This document shows, in pieces, positions 1 through 9,971 of a stretch of 64,000 nt of DNA. The position numbers and the translations under genes are program-made. Numbering within the stretch: the first letter of the stretch is position 1; each line of letters starts with the position of its first letter. Source of the DNA: Przewalskia tangutica. Lineage: Eukaryota > Streptophyta > Magnoliopsida > Solanales > Solanaceae. Location of the stretch: assembly GCA_029844215.1 (NCBI GenBank), contig CM056733.1, positions 11,777,501 through 11,841,500 on the forward strand, given 5' to 3'. Below the pieces are notes generated by a model. The model had not been told where the DNA came from. It was given only the letters and a program-made list of their open reading frames with translations, and did no database searches.

Positions 1-455
1 CGGATCGGGGAACAAGAGCTTGATGCGTAAGTGGGTCGGGTTGGGGCCATGTTGAGGGCCAACCCGCGGCGGTTCGAAGTGGGGTCGGCTACGGTGGTCC
101 CTTGCTGTGGTAGGGTCACGAGGGTGCTAGGCCCATGATTAGATAACCATCGTATGAGTTCGTGGATATGTTCGACCAGAGGCGGATCGTGAAGGCCGGG
201 AATGGCCTTAAGGGAGATTGAAGCTAGTAAGATGACCAAGTTTGGAGGTGGTGACTCCAAAGTTTTGGGAAAGCAATGACTGAAGTGTGGTACGTATGCT
301 AGAGGAGTTCAAGTGTCCGAGAAGGGCACGACGAGTAAGGAAGGCAGCGACCGTGTGAGATTTCGTGGCCAGGTGTGGCGTTGGCAACTTGTTAGAAGCA
401 CTTCGTTATTCATTTGAGAAGGAACATTCGGGACGAATGTTTCTAAGAGGGAGAA
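1..455 (+). other. 3' internal end of a family A Ty3/gypsy element
   Basis: This is the end of an element that begins outside the window. No open protein frame can be followed. The last ~35 bases resemble the run-up to the LTR at 47430-47464 (both contain GGACGAATGTTTCTAAG), and a purine-rich tract (AAGAGGGAGAA, 445-455) sits directly before the TG of the following LTR, as a polypurine tract should. What precedes 400 is too decayed to assign. Confidence 0.6.
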
Positions 456-659
456 TGTTATACCCGTGCTTGAGTATATGCGTGAGGCGTGCGTATTATA
501 ATTTGAGCCTTAAAGTTAGGCAAGTTTGAATTTGTGCATAACTACCTAAAGGAGTCGTTTTTGACGAAAACGTTTCCACGACTTTCGAAGGAAAATTCGG
601 CTATGTCATTAATATTTTTGCGGATTTTTCCAGAGGCGAAACATTTTGGACCAACGGGA

Positions 660-677
660 GGGTGACATGTGTCACCC
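660..677 (+). promoter_or_regulatory. U3 near-palindrome of the family A LTR
   Basis: GGGTGACATGTGTCACCC is almost self-complementary and follows a CCAAC(G)GG box. Very similar 18-bp blocks occur at 47720-47737, 52011-52028 and, on the other strand, 5951-5968. Two of those have the core CACGTG, a plant G-box. A role as a transcription-factor site in the LTR promoter is inference. Confidence 0.5.
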
Positions 678-870
678 TCACATTGGAAGAGGGTGGACGG
701 CCAAAGGGAGGGGTGAGCACGTTTTTTGTGCAAAAAAATGTGGTCGAGGTTAGTAGGATATTTTGTGTAGTTGATGAGCAAGTGGGACCCACAAACACAT
801 GGCTTCATCTTGACCTTACACTTGCCTTACACTTGGATAGATCTTGGCCATTGGTTGGCCATTTCTTGAC

Positions 871-880
871 CTATAAATAC
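871..880 (+). promoter_or_regulatory. TATA-like box of the LTR
   Basis: CTATAAATAC lies about 415 bp inside the LTR, followed by a stretch of CCCC/CTTT-rich sequence. Position and form fit the U3/R promoter of a plant LTR retrotransposon. No transcription start can be read from sequence. Confidence 0.45.
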
Positions 881-3114
881 CCCTCTAAGTTGATGAACTT
901 ATTCATCCAAAAATTGTCTAAGTCTTGAAAACCTTTCCCCGTCCCTCTTGCTTGCTCTGGTCCAGTAGCCCTCTCCCCTTTGAGAAGGCCTTGGCGAAAC
1001 CCCTCCCCTTTTGTGGTGCCCTAGCAGGGTACCCCTAGCCTAGTGGTTTTCGTATAATACCCCTTTTTGTGGTATAGAAATACTCTCCTAGTATTGTTAT
1101 AATGCCCAAAATACTTTAGCCAAATACCTTGTAGTACCCTTTTTACAAAAGCCCAGAAAATACTATTATACTTTCCCTCAGTCACTAAAACGAAACCCTA
1201 AGTAAATCTTCACCCGTTGTTGAAGTTATTAGTAGAAGTTGGTTAGAACTTCTAAGGGTTGGTTGGAGCGGGTCGGAGCGCACGGAGTAGGAGCTAAACC
1301 TTGCTCAGGATCGACATATAAACTCGGATAATTTTGGGCTTATCGAGGTAAACATTCTTGACCTTCTGTTGTAATTGGAAATTACATGTTGTAGGAATAT
1401 ATAGTTGAAGTATACTATATATAGAACTGAACATTATAATTGTGCGGCAATGTCTTTTGACTTAAGCCTGAATAATACTTACGGCAATGTCTTGCGACTT
1501 AAGCCTGAATTTAAAGAAGAGAACTGAACTGTAATTACATAGGACTGTATTACAGTAGACTTGTGTAGCATTACTGTGTAGTAGAATTGTACACGTCCGG
1601 TTAGACATGTTAACCCCCCCCTGGTTGGCTTGGTAGCCGGCCTCGATAGAGGAGGAGATTTACGCTGTTGTTGCGGGAGGTCTTCAATTTTATGTAGAAT
1701 ATTCTACATCGAGATCTAAAGATATTAATAGGCGCTTTGTGGCCTCTATAGGTTGTAGTACTACGTGTGGAGTGATCTTGGCGAGAGTGTAGCGACGGTT
1801 TGAGGTACTTGGAGCGTTTCTATTAGTCGATACTGTCGCGAGGTATGTGAACCTCTTCCTATCTGTTCTAGCATGATATGTGTATAACTATGTAGTACGG
1901 TAGACGTACGTGTGTTAAATGTATTTGATTGTCTTTAAACATAAAGTGTTATAACGCTTTATGGGAAGTTGGTTATAACAACTCTATGTAAATGAGAAAT
2001 GCTTTGTGGTTTTAAAGATAACTGATTTGACTTATAACCGACTTGTTGTAAAAGAACCTTGAAGTATTCTAAGAGATTAAGAAACCTTTTTGAAAGAAGT
2101 GTATACTTGGTTTGAAAACATAAAAGTTATACCAGCTTTATGAGAAGTTAGGTGTAACGCCAAGAGAGATAAAAGAATGGTTTAATGGTTGAGAAGTTAA
2201 AAGACTTGACTTAATATGGATGTTTGTGTGAAACCTCATTCGTGAGTAATGAGTACTTGGGTTTTGGAAGGAATAATGTTTCTTGATTTGGAAATCAGAA
2301 TGTGTATCGACAAACCACTGCAGCGTTAATAAAGGAAAATGTATTGAATAATTAAGTATTATTAAAACCAGTAGAAACCTCCATCTGCATAGAAGCTAAG
2401 ATGAGACAAAATGATATTACATTTCCTAGATCATGGCTGCTTAATAATATTGATTGTGAACAAGAATAACTGCTACTTTATTGCATATGTTACTCAATTA
2501 TTTTAAAAGAGATTAAGACATTGAACTATGAAACTTTTCAAAAAGAGACTTGCGTAATTAAAATTAGGCAAACTGGAACCTTGGGAAAAGAAAGGCATTG
2601 TGTTGTCTTAAAATGGTTTAAAGCATAAGGTGTTATAACAGCTTTATGGGAAGTTGGTTATAACGACCTTATGAAAACAAAAGAAAGGTTTTATCATTGG
2701 TTTTAACGTGGTAACTTGACTTAAAAAAAAGTATGGAAGTTGTTTTGGTTTACTTAAAAGATATAAGTCACTCTATTTTTATACTACGGGTATCGGGTGA
2801 CTTTTATATAAAAGGAATAAATCTCTTTAAAAGGAATTTAACGTGCGTCGTACTTTAGGGTTAAAACCCGGACTTTGGCATAAAATGAAAGTACTTTGAG
2901 TTGTGAAACTTGCCTATGCTTGTTGATGTGAAACTTGCCTATGCTTGTTGTTGTGAAACTTGCCTATGCTTGTTGTGATAGCCTTTGTTGTGCAAAGATT
3001 GTGTTTCTATACTCTGGCGTCTCGATGGAGGGTCGGTTGACTTGTTAAGAACTTACTTGGGCGTCTTGCGTGTGACGGAGAAATTCCACGCACGCGTTCA
3101 CGCTGATAGTGTTA

Positions 3115-3450
3115 CTTTTGTTAAATCACTTTGGACATCTTGACACGATCGTGGCGCGCGGGTATGCTTCCACTTTGATTACCGCTTGTTGTCTTATTGT
3201 TTCCCCTTTGGACACGCCGACACGATCGTGGCGCGGGTATGCTTCCATTTGGAATGTTGTCTTATTTGCTCCCTTTGGACATACCGACCACGATCGTAGC
3301 GCTGCGGGTATGCTTCCATTTGGAATCTTTGTCTTATTGTTTCCCTTTGGACATCGCGACCACGATCGTAGCGCACGGGTATGTTTCCATTTGGAATGTT
3401 GTCTTATTTGTTCCCTTTGGACATCGACACGATCGTAAGCGCGGGTATGC
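3115..3450 (+). repeat. Tandem repeat, ~70-bp unit, about five copies
   Basis: Each unit contains CCCTTTGGACAT, an ACACGATCGT or CCACGATCGT block, a GCGCGGGTATG block and CTTCCATTTGGAAT. Copies begin near 3125, 3205, 3272, 3344 and 3415 and vary by small indels. The array lies in the 3' part of the LTR. Open frames across it on both strands are a by-product of the repetition. Confidence 0.75.
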
Positions 3451-4077
3451 TCCCATTTGGATTCTTTGTCTTGTTGTTATCATATCATGCTGCCGTAGTG
3501 AGGAAAGGTACTCACGCGGGATTGATGTTGTGGGCATGAGACCACGAATTGATATAATTATGTGTGTGTCTTGTAGTTTGGTTATCATACATCTCCCGCT
3601 TTTATAGACTATTATGATTTCATTTACTGATTTTCTGATTTCACATACTTGGTACTGTTATCGACCTCGCTTGGGCTGCGTTCATCCGCAGGTAGGAGTA
3701 CATCATTTGTCGATCCGCGTTTAGGATCTCATTTCAGCGTTTTGGGAAGCTCCGTTCCTTCGGAGGCTTATCTTTTGGTATGTGTTCCCTGAGTTGTAGG
3801 TTCTTGTACATTCAGGGGTATGGCGGGGCCCTGTCCCGTCATAGTTGTTGTAAATCTTAGAGGTTTGTAGTACTGTTGTGGGCAGGGTTGTAAAAAGGAT
3901 TAAACTGTTCGGGGTTTGTATAATTTATGCAGAAGGCAACTGTTTTGGTTGACCTGGTTACTTATAATATCTCTTATTTCATGTTCATGTTTTATTTCCG
4001 CTGATTTTCTCTGATGTTGTATCACTAGGGTGCCCGGGGTAAGGCACCAGTCACGGGCCCGGGTTCGGGTCGTGACA

Positions 4078-6294
4078 TTGAACCCAAAAGCACTTTCACT
4101 ATTAAAACCAAGTTACTTACCCTTTTAAACTCAAGTAACTTACACTTTTAAAACCAAGTAACTTATGCCTTTAAATCAAGTTACTTCTACTCTTTAAATT
4201 AAGTAACATATACTTTTTCAAATCAAGTTACTTATTCTCTTTGAATCAAGTAACATATACTTTTCAAATCAAGTTACTACACCTTTTTCAAAACTCAAGT
4301 CATTTATACACTCGAAATCCAAGTCTCGTGTACTTTCAAAATTAATACTTTTATGAGCTGTGAATAGGTTATATTCGTTTATAACGATCTTGTTAAAGCA
4401 GCCATGATCTAGAAAATGTAATATAATTTTGTTTTATCTTAGTTTCTATGCAGATGGAGAATTCTACTCATTTCAATATAATTGATTGTCGATATATTTT
4501 TATTAACGCTGCACTGGCTTGTTCGACACCTATTCTCATTAGTGTAGTAAATTAGCAAGGTCAACTCGACTTCAATACTTCCTAACGACTCTTACCAACA
4601 TCCCACATAAGACTTTGGTAAGAACTTAGGAATATTATAGACATGTCTTCTGCATAAAATCAATAACATGAATACTTCCTAATGACAAGGCAAGTACTTC
4701 AAGAAAACAAGTCACGTATACTCCAAATAACAAGGCAAGTATACCTCAAGGATAATCATGTCGATAGAAGGAAGAAGTTCACATACCTCGTGACGACTAA
4801 CCCAAACGACAAGTAGCAATACGCTCCAAAGTACTTCAACTTTATTGGCTATTCCACCCTCAAGTAGAATATGCTACACGTAGTACTTCAACCTATAATG
4901 ACGATAGGACTTCTATCAATATCATACTTTCTAGTATAAAACTTATACTAAATAATGCCCTCTAATTCTACGAAAATTTGGGCAGCACTTCCTTTGTTTC
5001 TACGTACTTTCCCACCTTTTCCAAGGCACGAAATCAACAACCAACAAGCCACATTTAAGGCACAACCAACATGTAACCAAAGGGGATTACACGCCAACTT
5101 AGGACGTGTAAAATTCTGCCCCACATATACAACAACAATATGCCATTCTCGGCCAACAACAACAACATTATATCAAGTTCTTTTCAAAACTTCTACAATC
5201 TAATTCTCATCCGACATGTTATATACCTCGTATAAATTATCAATAACAACATTTCCTTCATTATAAGATGTCAACAAGTGTAATGAACTTCTTACTCTTC
5301 ATTATTTTAACCATAGGTTCATCCGTTAATTATAACAATATGTAATCTTCCATTACATTAAGATGACAAACGATTCTTACCTCAATATAGCCCAAATAAT
5401 CCAAGTTTAAAGTCGATCCTTAGCACGTTTAGATCCTTTTCTTTATGTTCCAATCATACACAAGCATCCACCAAAAGCTTATAACCAACTTCTCTTCAAG
5501 TTTTTCTTCCGAAAAGTCGACGAACAAGCCTAGGGTTTCACCCTCATTTTCGGCCTAGTGTAGCGTTTTTGCTCACTGTTTTGTCAGTTGAACTTGTGAC
5601 GTCCATAACTCTTTACTCCGATGTCCGATCGACGAAAGGTTTGTTGTGTTGGAAACTAGACTCGACGAACTTCATTTTAGGTATTTGTAACACCTAAAAA
5701 CTCCTCGTATACCAGGAGATATACCTATCCAAAGTTGGATGAAATCTGTCCAACCTTGGCCGAGAGCACCATTTAGATAGCAAAGGTTTTGCTCAAAATT
5801 TTATAAGTGTTGAACTTGTCTTGCACCTCCCTTTGTATTTATACGACAACCAAGGGTCAGGAGGAATCCATATGTAAGGTCAAGATGAAGAACAAGTGGA
5901 GTGGGACCCACCTCCACTTGTCTCCAAAATATCTAAGTCAAGACAAGTGGGGGTGACACGTGTCGCCCCCCAATTGGTCCAAAATATTTTCATCTTCCAA
6001 AATCTCAATAATTGGTCAAAATATCGAAAACCTTGTGGGCCCCACAAAATCGTAAAATTTTCCGGGTGGGCCCCACATGACCAAATCTGGATATAAAATT
6101 CCATAATTCCAATAAATTCTAAAAGTCCCAAATACCAAATTTGAGAATCAACTTCTCATTATTAAACACTTTTCCTTCACGGGTTTTCGAAATTTCTCTT
6201 AAGGAAAAATTGTATCTTCTATCGTTTCACGATTTAAACCTTAACGTCTTATGTACGTTCTCTTATTCATGTGTTGGAACTACGGGGTGTAACA
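4078..6294 (-). mobile_element. Truncated minus-strand LTR, probably family A
   Basis: Read on the minus strand the sequence starts TGTTACACCCCGTAG at 6294. It includes the family U3 palindrome (5951-5968), a CCAATTGG box, and a stretch rich in AAGTAACTTG/AAGTTACTT words (4090-4330) that matches the style of 53620-53740 in the solo LTR at 51736-54990. The 3' part of the LTR is missing: it stops where the plus-strand LTR ends at 4077. The right flank (6295 on) is copia coding sequence, so the LTR landed in a copia element. The open frames here are incidental. Confidence 0.7.
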
Positions 6295-6660
6295 CGAACG
6301 GTCTTATGTCTCCGTCAAATATGATGAGATTTGTCATTGTACATAGAACTTTGTGCCCTTCCTAGAGTCGACTAACTGTCGCAGTAGATCATTACAGAAG
6401 GTATAGGATATTCCCAACACAAGACATCCTCTAAGAAATCATGAAGCCACTCAGCTTCTTCTCCTGCTTTGTTTAAAGCGATAAACTCTGATTCCATCGT
6501 GGATCGGGCGATGCAAGTTTGCTTAGAGGATTTCCAAGACACAGCTCCACCACCAATTGTAAATATATACTCACTGATGGACTTGATTTTCACTATATCA
6601 GATATCCAGTTTGCATGTCCCCACTTTAGCTTTGCATCCATGTTTGATATAAAAAAAAAC
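6295..6660 (-). pseudogene. Ty1/copia RNase H fragment
   Basis: Minus-strand translation gives an RNase H end: HANWISD, a FTIGGGAVSWKSSKQT block, TMESEFIAL and EAEWLHDFLED, then IYCDS. After a frame break, DNA matching the usual continuation (tyr-asn-gly-lys-ser, then an RRRHNT-like stretch) runs to the LTR border at 6295. This is the 3' end of a copia pol gene. The rest of the polyprotein is at 9972-12722 on the same strand, and the RT core that should join them is missing. It is interrupted on one side by a gypsy LTR and on the other by a Tat/Ogre-like element. The frame is broken and no product is expected. Confidence 0.85.
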
Positions 6661-7179
6661 CACTTGCTCGCTTTGATAGCAGCAAGACTCAGCATTGCCC
6701 AGTTGAAAGTTCAGCATCTTCATCTACCAGAAATTTGGGCATTTTAAGGATCACTACAAGAGGACGACAATAAACATGGAAGAGAGTCGGTTAACTGAGC
6801 CTTCAGTCCAAATCAATTTGAGTTTGCAAGCGTCAAGAGTCAAAGCTGCAAAGTCAACGTGAATCAATTGCCCTCCCTAAAACTCACAAGTTTATTTGAG
6901 TGCAGGTTTTTTCATATTAGCAACAACTGGGAAGACAGTAGCAGTCATCAAAGGTTTAATCATGCAGTAAAGCTCAGCATATCTAAACCTATACGGGTTG
7001 CAAACGCACAACATCTATGCAATGACGTTATTTCAACTCATGTGGGTTGCAAACGCACAACGTCTATGCAATGACGTTATTTCAACCCATGCGGGTCACA
7101 AGCGCACAACGTCTATGCAACGACATTATTTCATTAGGCCTATACAACGACTCCATTTTTGTCTATGCAACGACGACAT

Positions 7180-7660
7180 CTGCGTCACGCTTGAGCACCG
7201 GCGTCATCTGAATCACGTCTTATCACCTGCGTCATCTCCATCACACCTGAGCACCGGCGTCATCTCCATCACGCCTGAGCACGACGTCATATGCATCACG
7301 CCTGAGCACCGGCATCATCTAAGTCAACGCATGAGCACCGGCGTCATCTAAGTCACGCCTGAGCACCGACGTCATCTGCATCACGCCTGAGCACCGGTGT
7401 CATCTGAATCACGCCTGAGCACCGGAGTCATCTCCATCACGCCTGAGCACCGGCGTCATCTGCATCACGCCTGAGCACCGACGTCATCTGTATCACGCCT
7501 GAGCACCGGCGTCATCTGAATCACGCCTGAGCATTGGTGTTATCTGCATCACGTCTGAGCAGCGATGTTATCTATATCACGCCTGATCACCGGCGTCATC
7601 TGAATCACGCCTGAGCACTGACGTCATTTGCATCTCGCCTGAGCACCGATATTTAATTTT
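7180..7660 (+). repeat. Minisatellite, ~28-bp unit, about 16 copies
   Basis: The unit is approximately TGAGCACCGGCGTCATCT followed by GAATCACGCC. The variable letters are mainly the trinucleotide after ATCT (GAA, GCA, CCA, AAG) and CGG versus CGA. The array is fairly homogeneous in its middle and decays toward 7650. A short related block reappears near 7705-7735. Confidence 0.85.
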
Positions 7661-7794
7661 AGTCAGGCGCCCACTTTCTAATGCGGATATTTTAAATTCA
7701 GTCAACGCCTGAGCACCGGCGTCATTTGCATCATGTTTAATTTCAGTCAGGCGCCCACCTTCTAATGCATGTATTTTAAATTAAGTCAACATCA

Positions 7795-8105
7795 TCATCG
7801 CGTCAACACAATGAAGTCGTCAGCATCGTCAACGCAATGATGACATCATCCTCGCGTCAACACAACGACGCCATCAAAATCGTCAATGCTATGACGACAT
7901 CATCCTCGCATCAACACAATGACGTCATCAGTATCGTCAACACAATGACGACATTATCATCGCGTCAACACGATGACGCCGTCAGCATCGTCAACATAAT
8001 GACAACATCACTACGTCAACACAATAACGTCATCAGTATCACGTCAACACAATGACGCCCTCAGTATCACGTCAACACAATGACGTCATCTGCATTACGT
8101 CAAAA
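7795..8105 (+). repeat. Second minisatellite, CGTCAACACAATGACG-based
   Basis: Repeats of CGTCAACACAATGACGTCAT with CAGTATCGTCAACACAATGA spacers form a period of roughly 50 bp, half of which is itself similar. It follows the first array by ~130 bp and shares its CGTCAT words, so the two arrays may have a common origin. The open frame rich in His, Asn and Ser across it is a repeat artefact. Confidence 0.75.
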
Positions 8106-8245
8106 AACGACGTTATCTGTAACACCTTTTGTCTCTTCCAGCACACCATCGCACCTGTAACCCAGTATCGTCAAGATTCGACACTGGAACAAAATTTTAA
8201 ATCGTCTTCAGCTCGTTTTTAATTTTCTAGCATCGTAACAACCCA

Positions 8246-8342
8246 CCTACCAAGGTAGGGGCAAGGTCTGTCTACACTCTACCCTCCTCAAACCCTATGT
8301 GGTGGGATTTTATTGAGTATGTTATTGTTGTTGTTGTTGTAG
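8246..8342 (+). mobile_element. 5'-truncated TS/SolS-type SINE (or RTE LINE tail)
   Basis: The sequence CCTACCAAGGTAGGGGCAAG, then a CTACACTCTACCCTCC block, GTGGTGGGATTTTATTGAG and a TTG run is the standard 3' module of Solanaceae TS/SolS SINEs. A 7-bp direct repeat, CAACCCA, flanks it (8239-8245 and 8343-8349), which fits a target-site duplication from target-primed reverse transcription. The tRNA-derived 5' part is missing. Because SolRTE LINEs carry the same tail, a severely truncated LINE is equally possible. Confidence 0.75.
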
Positions 8343-8539
8343 CAACCCAGTGTCATCATAATTCGACACTGAGATAAAAATTTTGAATTTGCATCAGATT
8401 TGCTTTCAATTCTTCTTAAAATTCCTTTTGCCCATTTTCTGATCTTTGTTCTAATTCTGACGATGAAGACAAAATTAGCTACAAGTCAACGTCTTTTTCC
8501 GAAAACTCTTTCATCGTCTTCAGTCAAAGAGGGACAAGT

Positions 8540-9971
8540 TGTTGACACTCAATTTTGTCCTATCTTTTCTATTATTTGTTGCAATTTTAAGTATTTTTTG
8601 ACACAACATTTTTATCATCATTTTTTGCATTTTTATACCATAATCATATTTTTTTAAAATATTCTATGTAAAAAGGCATCGCATTTTTTAATTTAAATTA
8701 AGCACTAAGCATTCCGCAAATATTATATTTATATTGTCATTTTATTTAAATAATTATATTTTTTAAAGTACTTTATTTTATTAATAAACCCTTTTTTACA
8801 TTTTTTAAATCACAGCCCAAATATTCTACCCAACACAATAAAATAAAAATCCAAAAACAAAAATCCCCCAATCCATAAAGCTCAACCGGCCAGGCCCAAA
8901 CCCGGGGCCCAGCCGGTCACCCTCCCCTAAGCCCAATTCTCCTTTTCTTTTATTTCTTTCTCTTTAACCCAAACACACACAGAAAAAACCTAAACAAAAC
9001 TAAAAATTGTCCAAAAACCAATCCGTCGCCCAATACCCATCTCGCCCATACCTCTTCCCCAACGATCCCCATCACCTCAACCACCTACGCCGACATCACT
9101 GCCAATCACCCATCACTTCTCCCACACCCCTATCCCCCTAAATCCGTAAATCACATTCCAAAAATTGTCCCTTTCACACACCTTTAATTAGAATTTTGAA
9201 CTCATTTTCTTCAACTATAAATACCCGTTTGTTTGGGGTCTGAAATAAAAAAAATGAGGGATTCGGATTTTTGGATTTGGAGCATTATACTATGTGTTCT
9301 TCATTTGGGAAAATGGGGGGTCGATTTTTGGCTTAATCCTTGCATTATTCACTTTGTTCTTGATTTTCCAAAAGGTACCCAGAGATATATCTTGTGCAGA
9401 ATACCTAAAAATGGCTAAAGAAGACAAGAAGACCCCCTTTGGGTTTTTATTTTTTTGTTGTTGTATTTAATTTTAGTTTTATTTTTATTCTGTATTATAA
9501 TTTATTTAATTGTAATTATTGAATTATTTAGAATAGGTAGACTTATAACTAATAATTAAAAAGATAGATTAAAATCGGAAATCGTTAATTTATTTATTAG
9601 GTCCGTCGCAAATACTTTTGCAACTTTCTTTTCTTAAATTGTATATTCTCAAAACACATGTTTTTTTTAAAGATGATAAATAATTAACCTAGGTTTGATC
9701 GGATAACCGCAAGTTAGCGAATCTTAAAGGATGTCTAACCCCTTCCCTTTAGGATAATAAAGGACCCTGATCCAGAATCTTATTAATTTCGGAGACCATT
9801 AAATGGAGATCAATTGCAGTATTTTTATTGCAATAGTTCAAGTGTCCTAATTCACTCAATAATTAGGTGGCAACTCCTCAACCAAACATTTTTTATAAAT
9901 CCAGGGAACCGTGCCAAAGCAAGCAACGTTGCAATTCTGTTGCGACCCTCCGGTAAAAAACGGGCGCGACA
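8540..9971 (+). mobile_element. LTR of a Tat/Ogre-like element (family D)
   Basis: The LTR begins TGTTGACACTCAATTTTGTC after a purine tract and ends CGGGCGCGACA, where copia coding DNA resumes at 9972. A TATA-like TATAAATACCC lies at 9216-9226. TG...CA ends, the TGTTGACAC start and the position after a 3' internal region identify it as a 3' LTR. A similar TGTTGACACC start occurs at 51619. It interrupts the copia reverse transcriptase just after a QMDVKT motif. No matching duplication was found on the left side, consistent with a later deletion there. Confidence 0.7.

Larger units (their letters stand above)
456..4077 (+). mobile_element. 3' LTR of a family A Ty3/gypsy retrotransposon
   Basis: The LTR starts TGTTATACCCG after a polypurine tract and ends GGTCGTGACA, the same type of termini as the LTRs at 47465-50616 and 51736-54990. 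It is about 3.6 kb, with a TATA-like box (CTATAAATAC, 871-880), a U3 near-palindrome at 660-677 and a block of tandem repeats at 3115-3450. Because it follows an internal region and polypurine tract, it is a 3' LTR rather than a solo LTR. The lineage is inferred as a Tekay/Del-like chromovirus from the related element at 35205-50616. The 3' flank runs directly into another LTR in the opposite orientation, so no target duplication can be checked. Confidence 0.8.
6700..8539 (+). mobile_element. 3' internal region of a Tat/Ogre-like element
   Basis: This stretch lies between the copia RNase H fragment and an LTR that begins at 8540. It begins with non-coding sequence (TTTTAAGGATCACTACAAGA, 6742-6761), holds two tandem-repeat arrays and one SINE tail, and ends in a purine-rich tract (AAAGAGGGACAAG, 8527-8539) directly before the LTR's TG. 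This is the layout of the 3' untranslated part of Tat/Ogre elements, which often carry tandem repeats. The 5' LTR, gag and pol of this copy are absent, so a deletion is likely on the left. Confidence 0.5.

Noticed and set aside
464..467. DEAQ instead of DEAH in the helicase (residue numbers) as a lost catalytic residue
   Set aside because: DEAQ is the normal Walker B form in CHR27/CHR28-type SNF2 proteins, so it is not a defect.
3109..3607. Overlapping open frames on both strands with a Trp/Gly/Tyr repeat
   Set aside because: They follow the ~70-bp tandem array in the LTR; there is no gene context and no conserved domain.
7180..8105. Possible CRISPR-like array
   Set aside because: Repeats are imperfect, lack unique spacers of constant length and lie in a plant retroelement. 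It is a minisatellite.
9233..9418. 61-codon frame after a TATA box as a small gene
   Set aside because: It lies inside the family D LTR, downstream of its own promoter, and has no recognisable domain.
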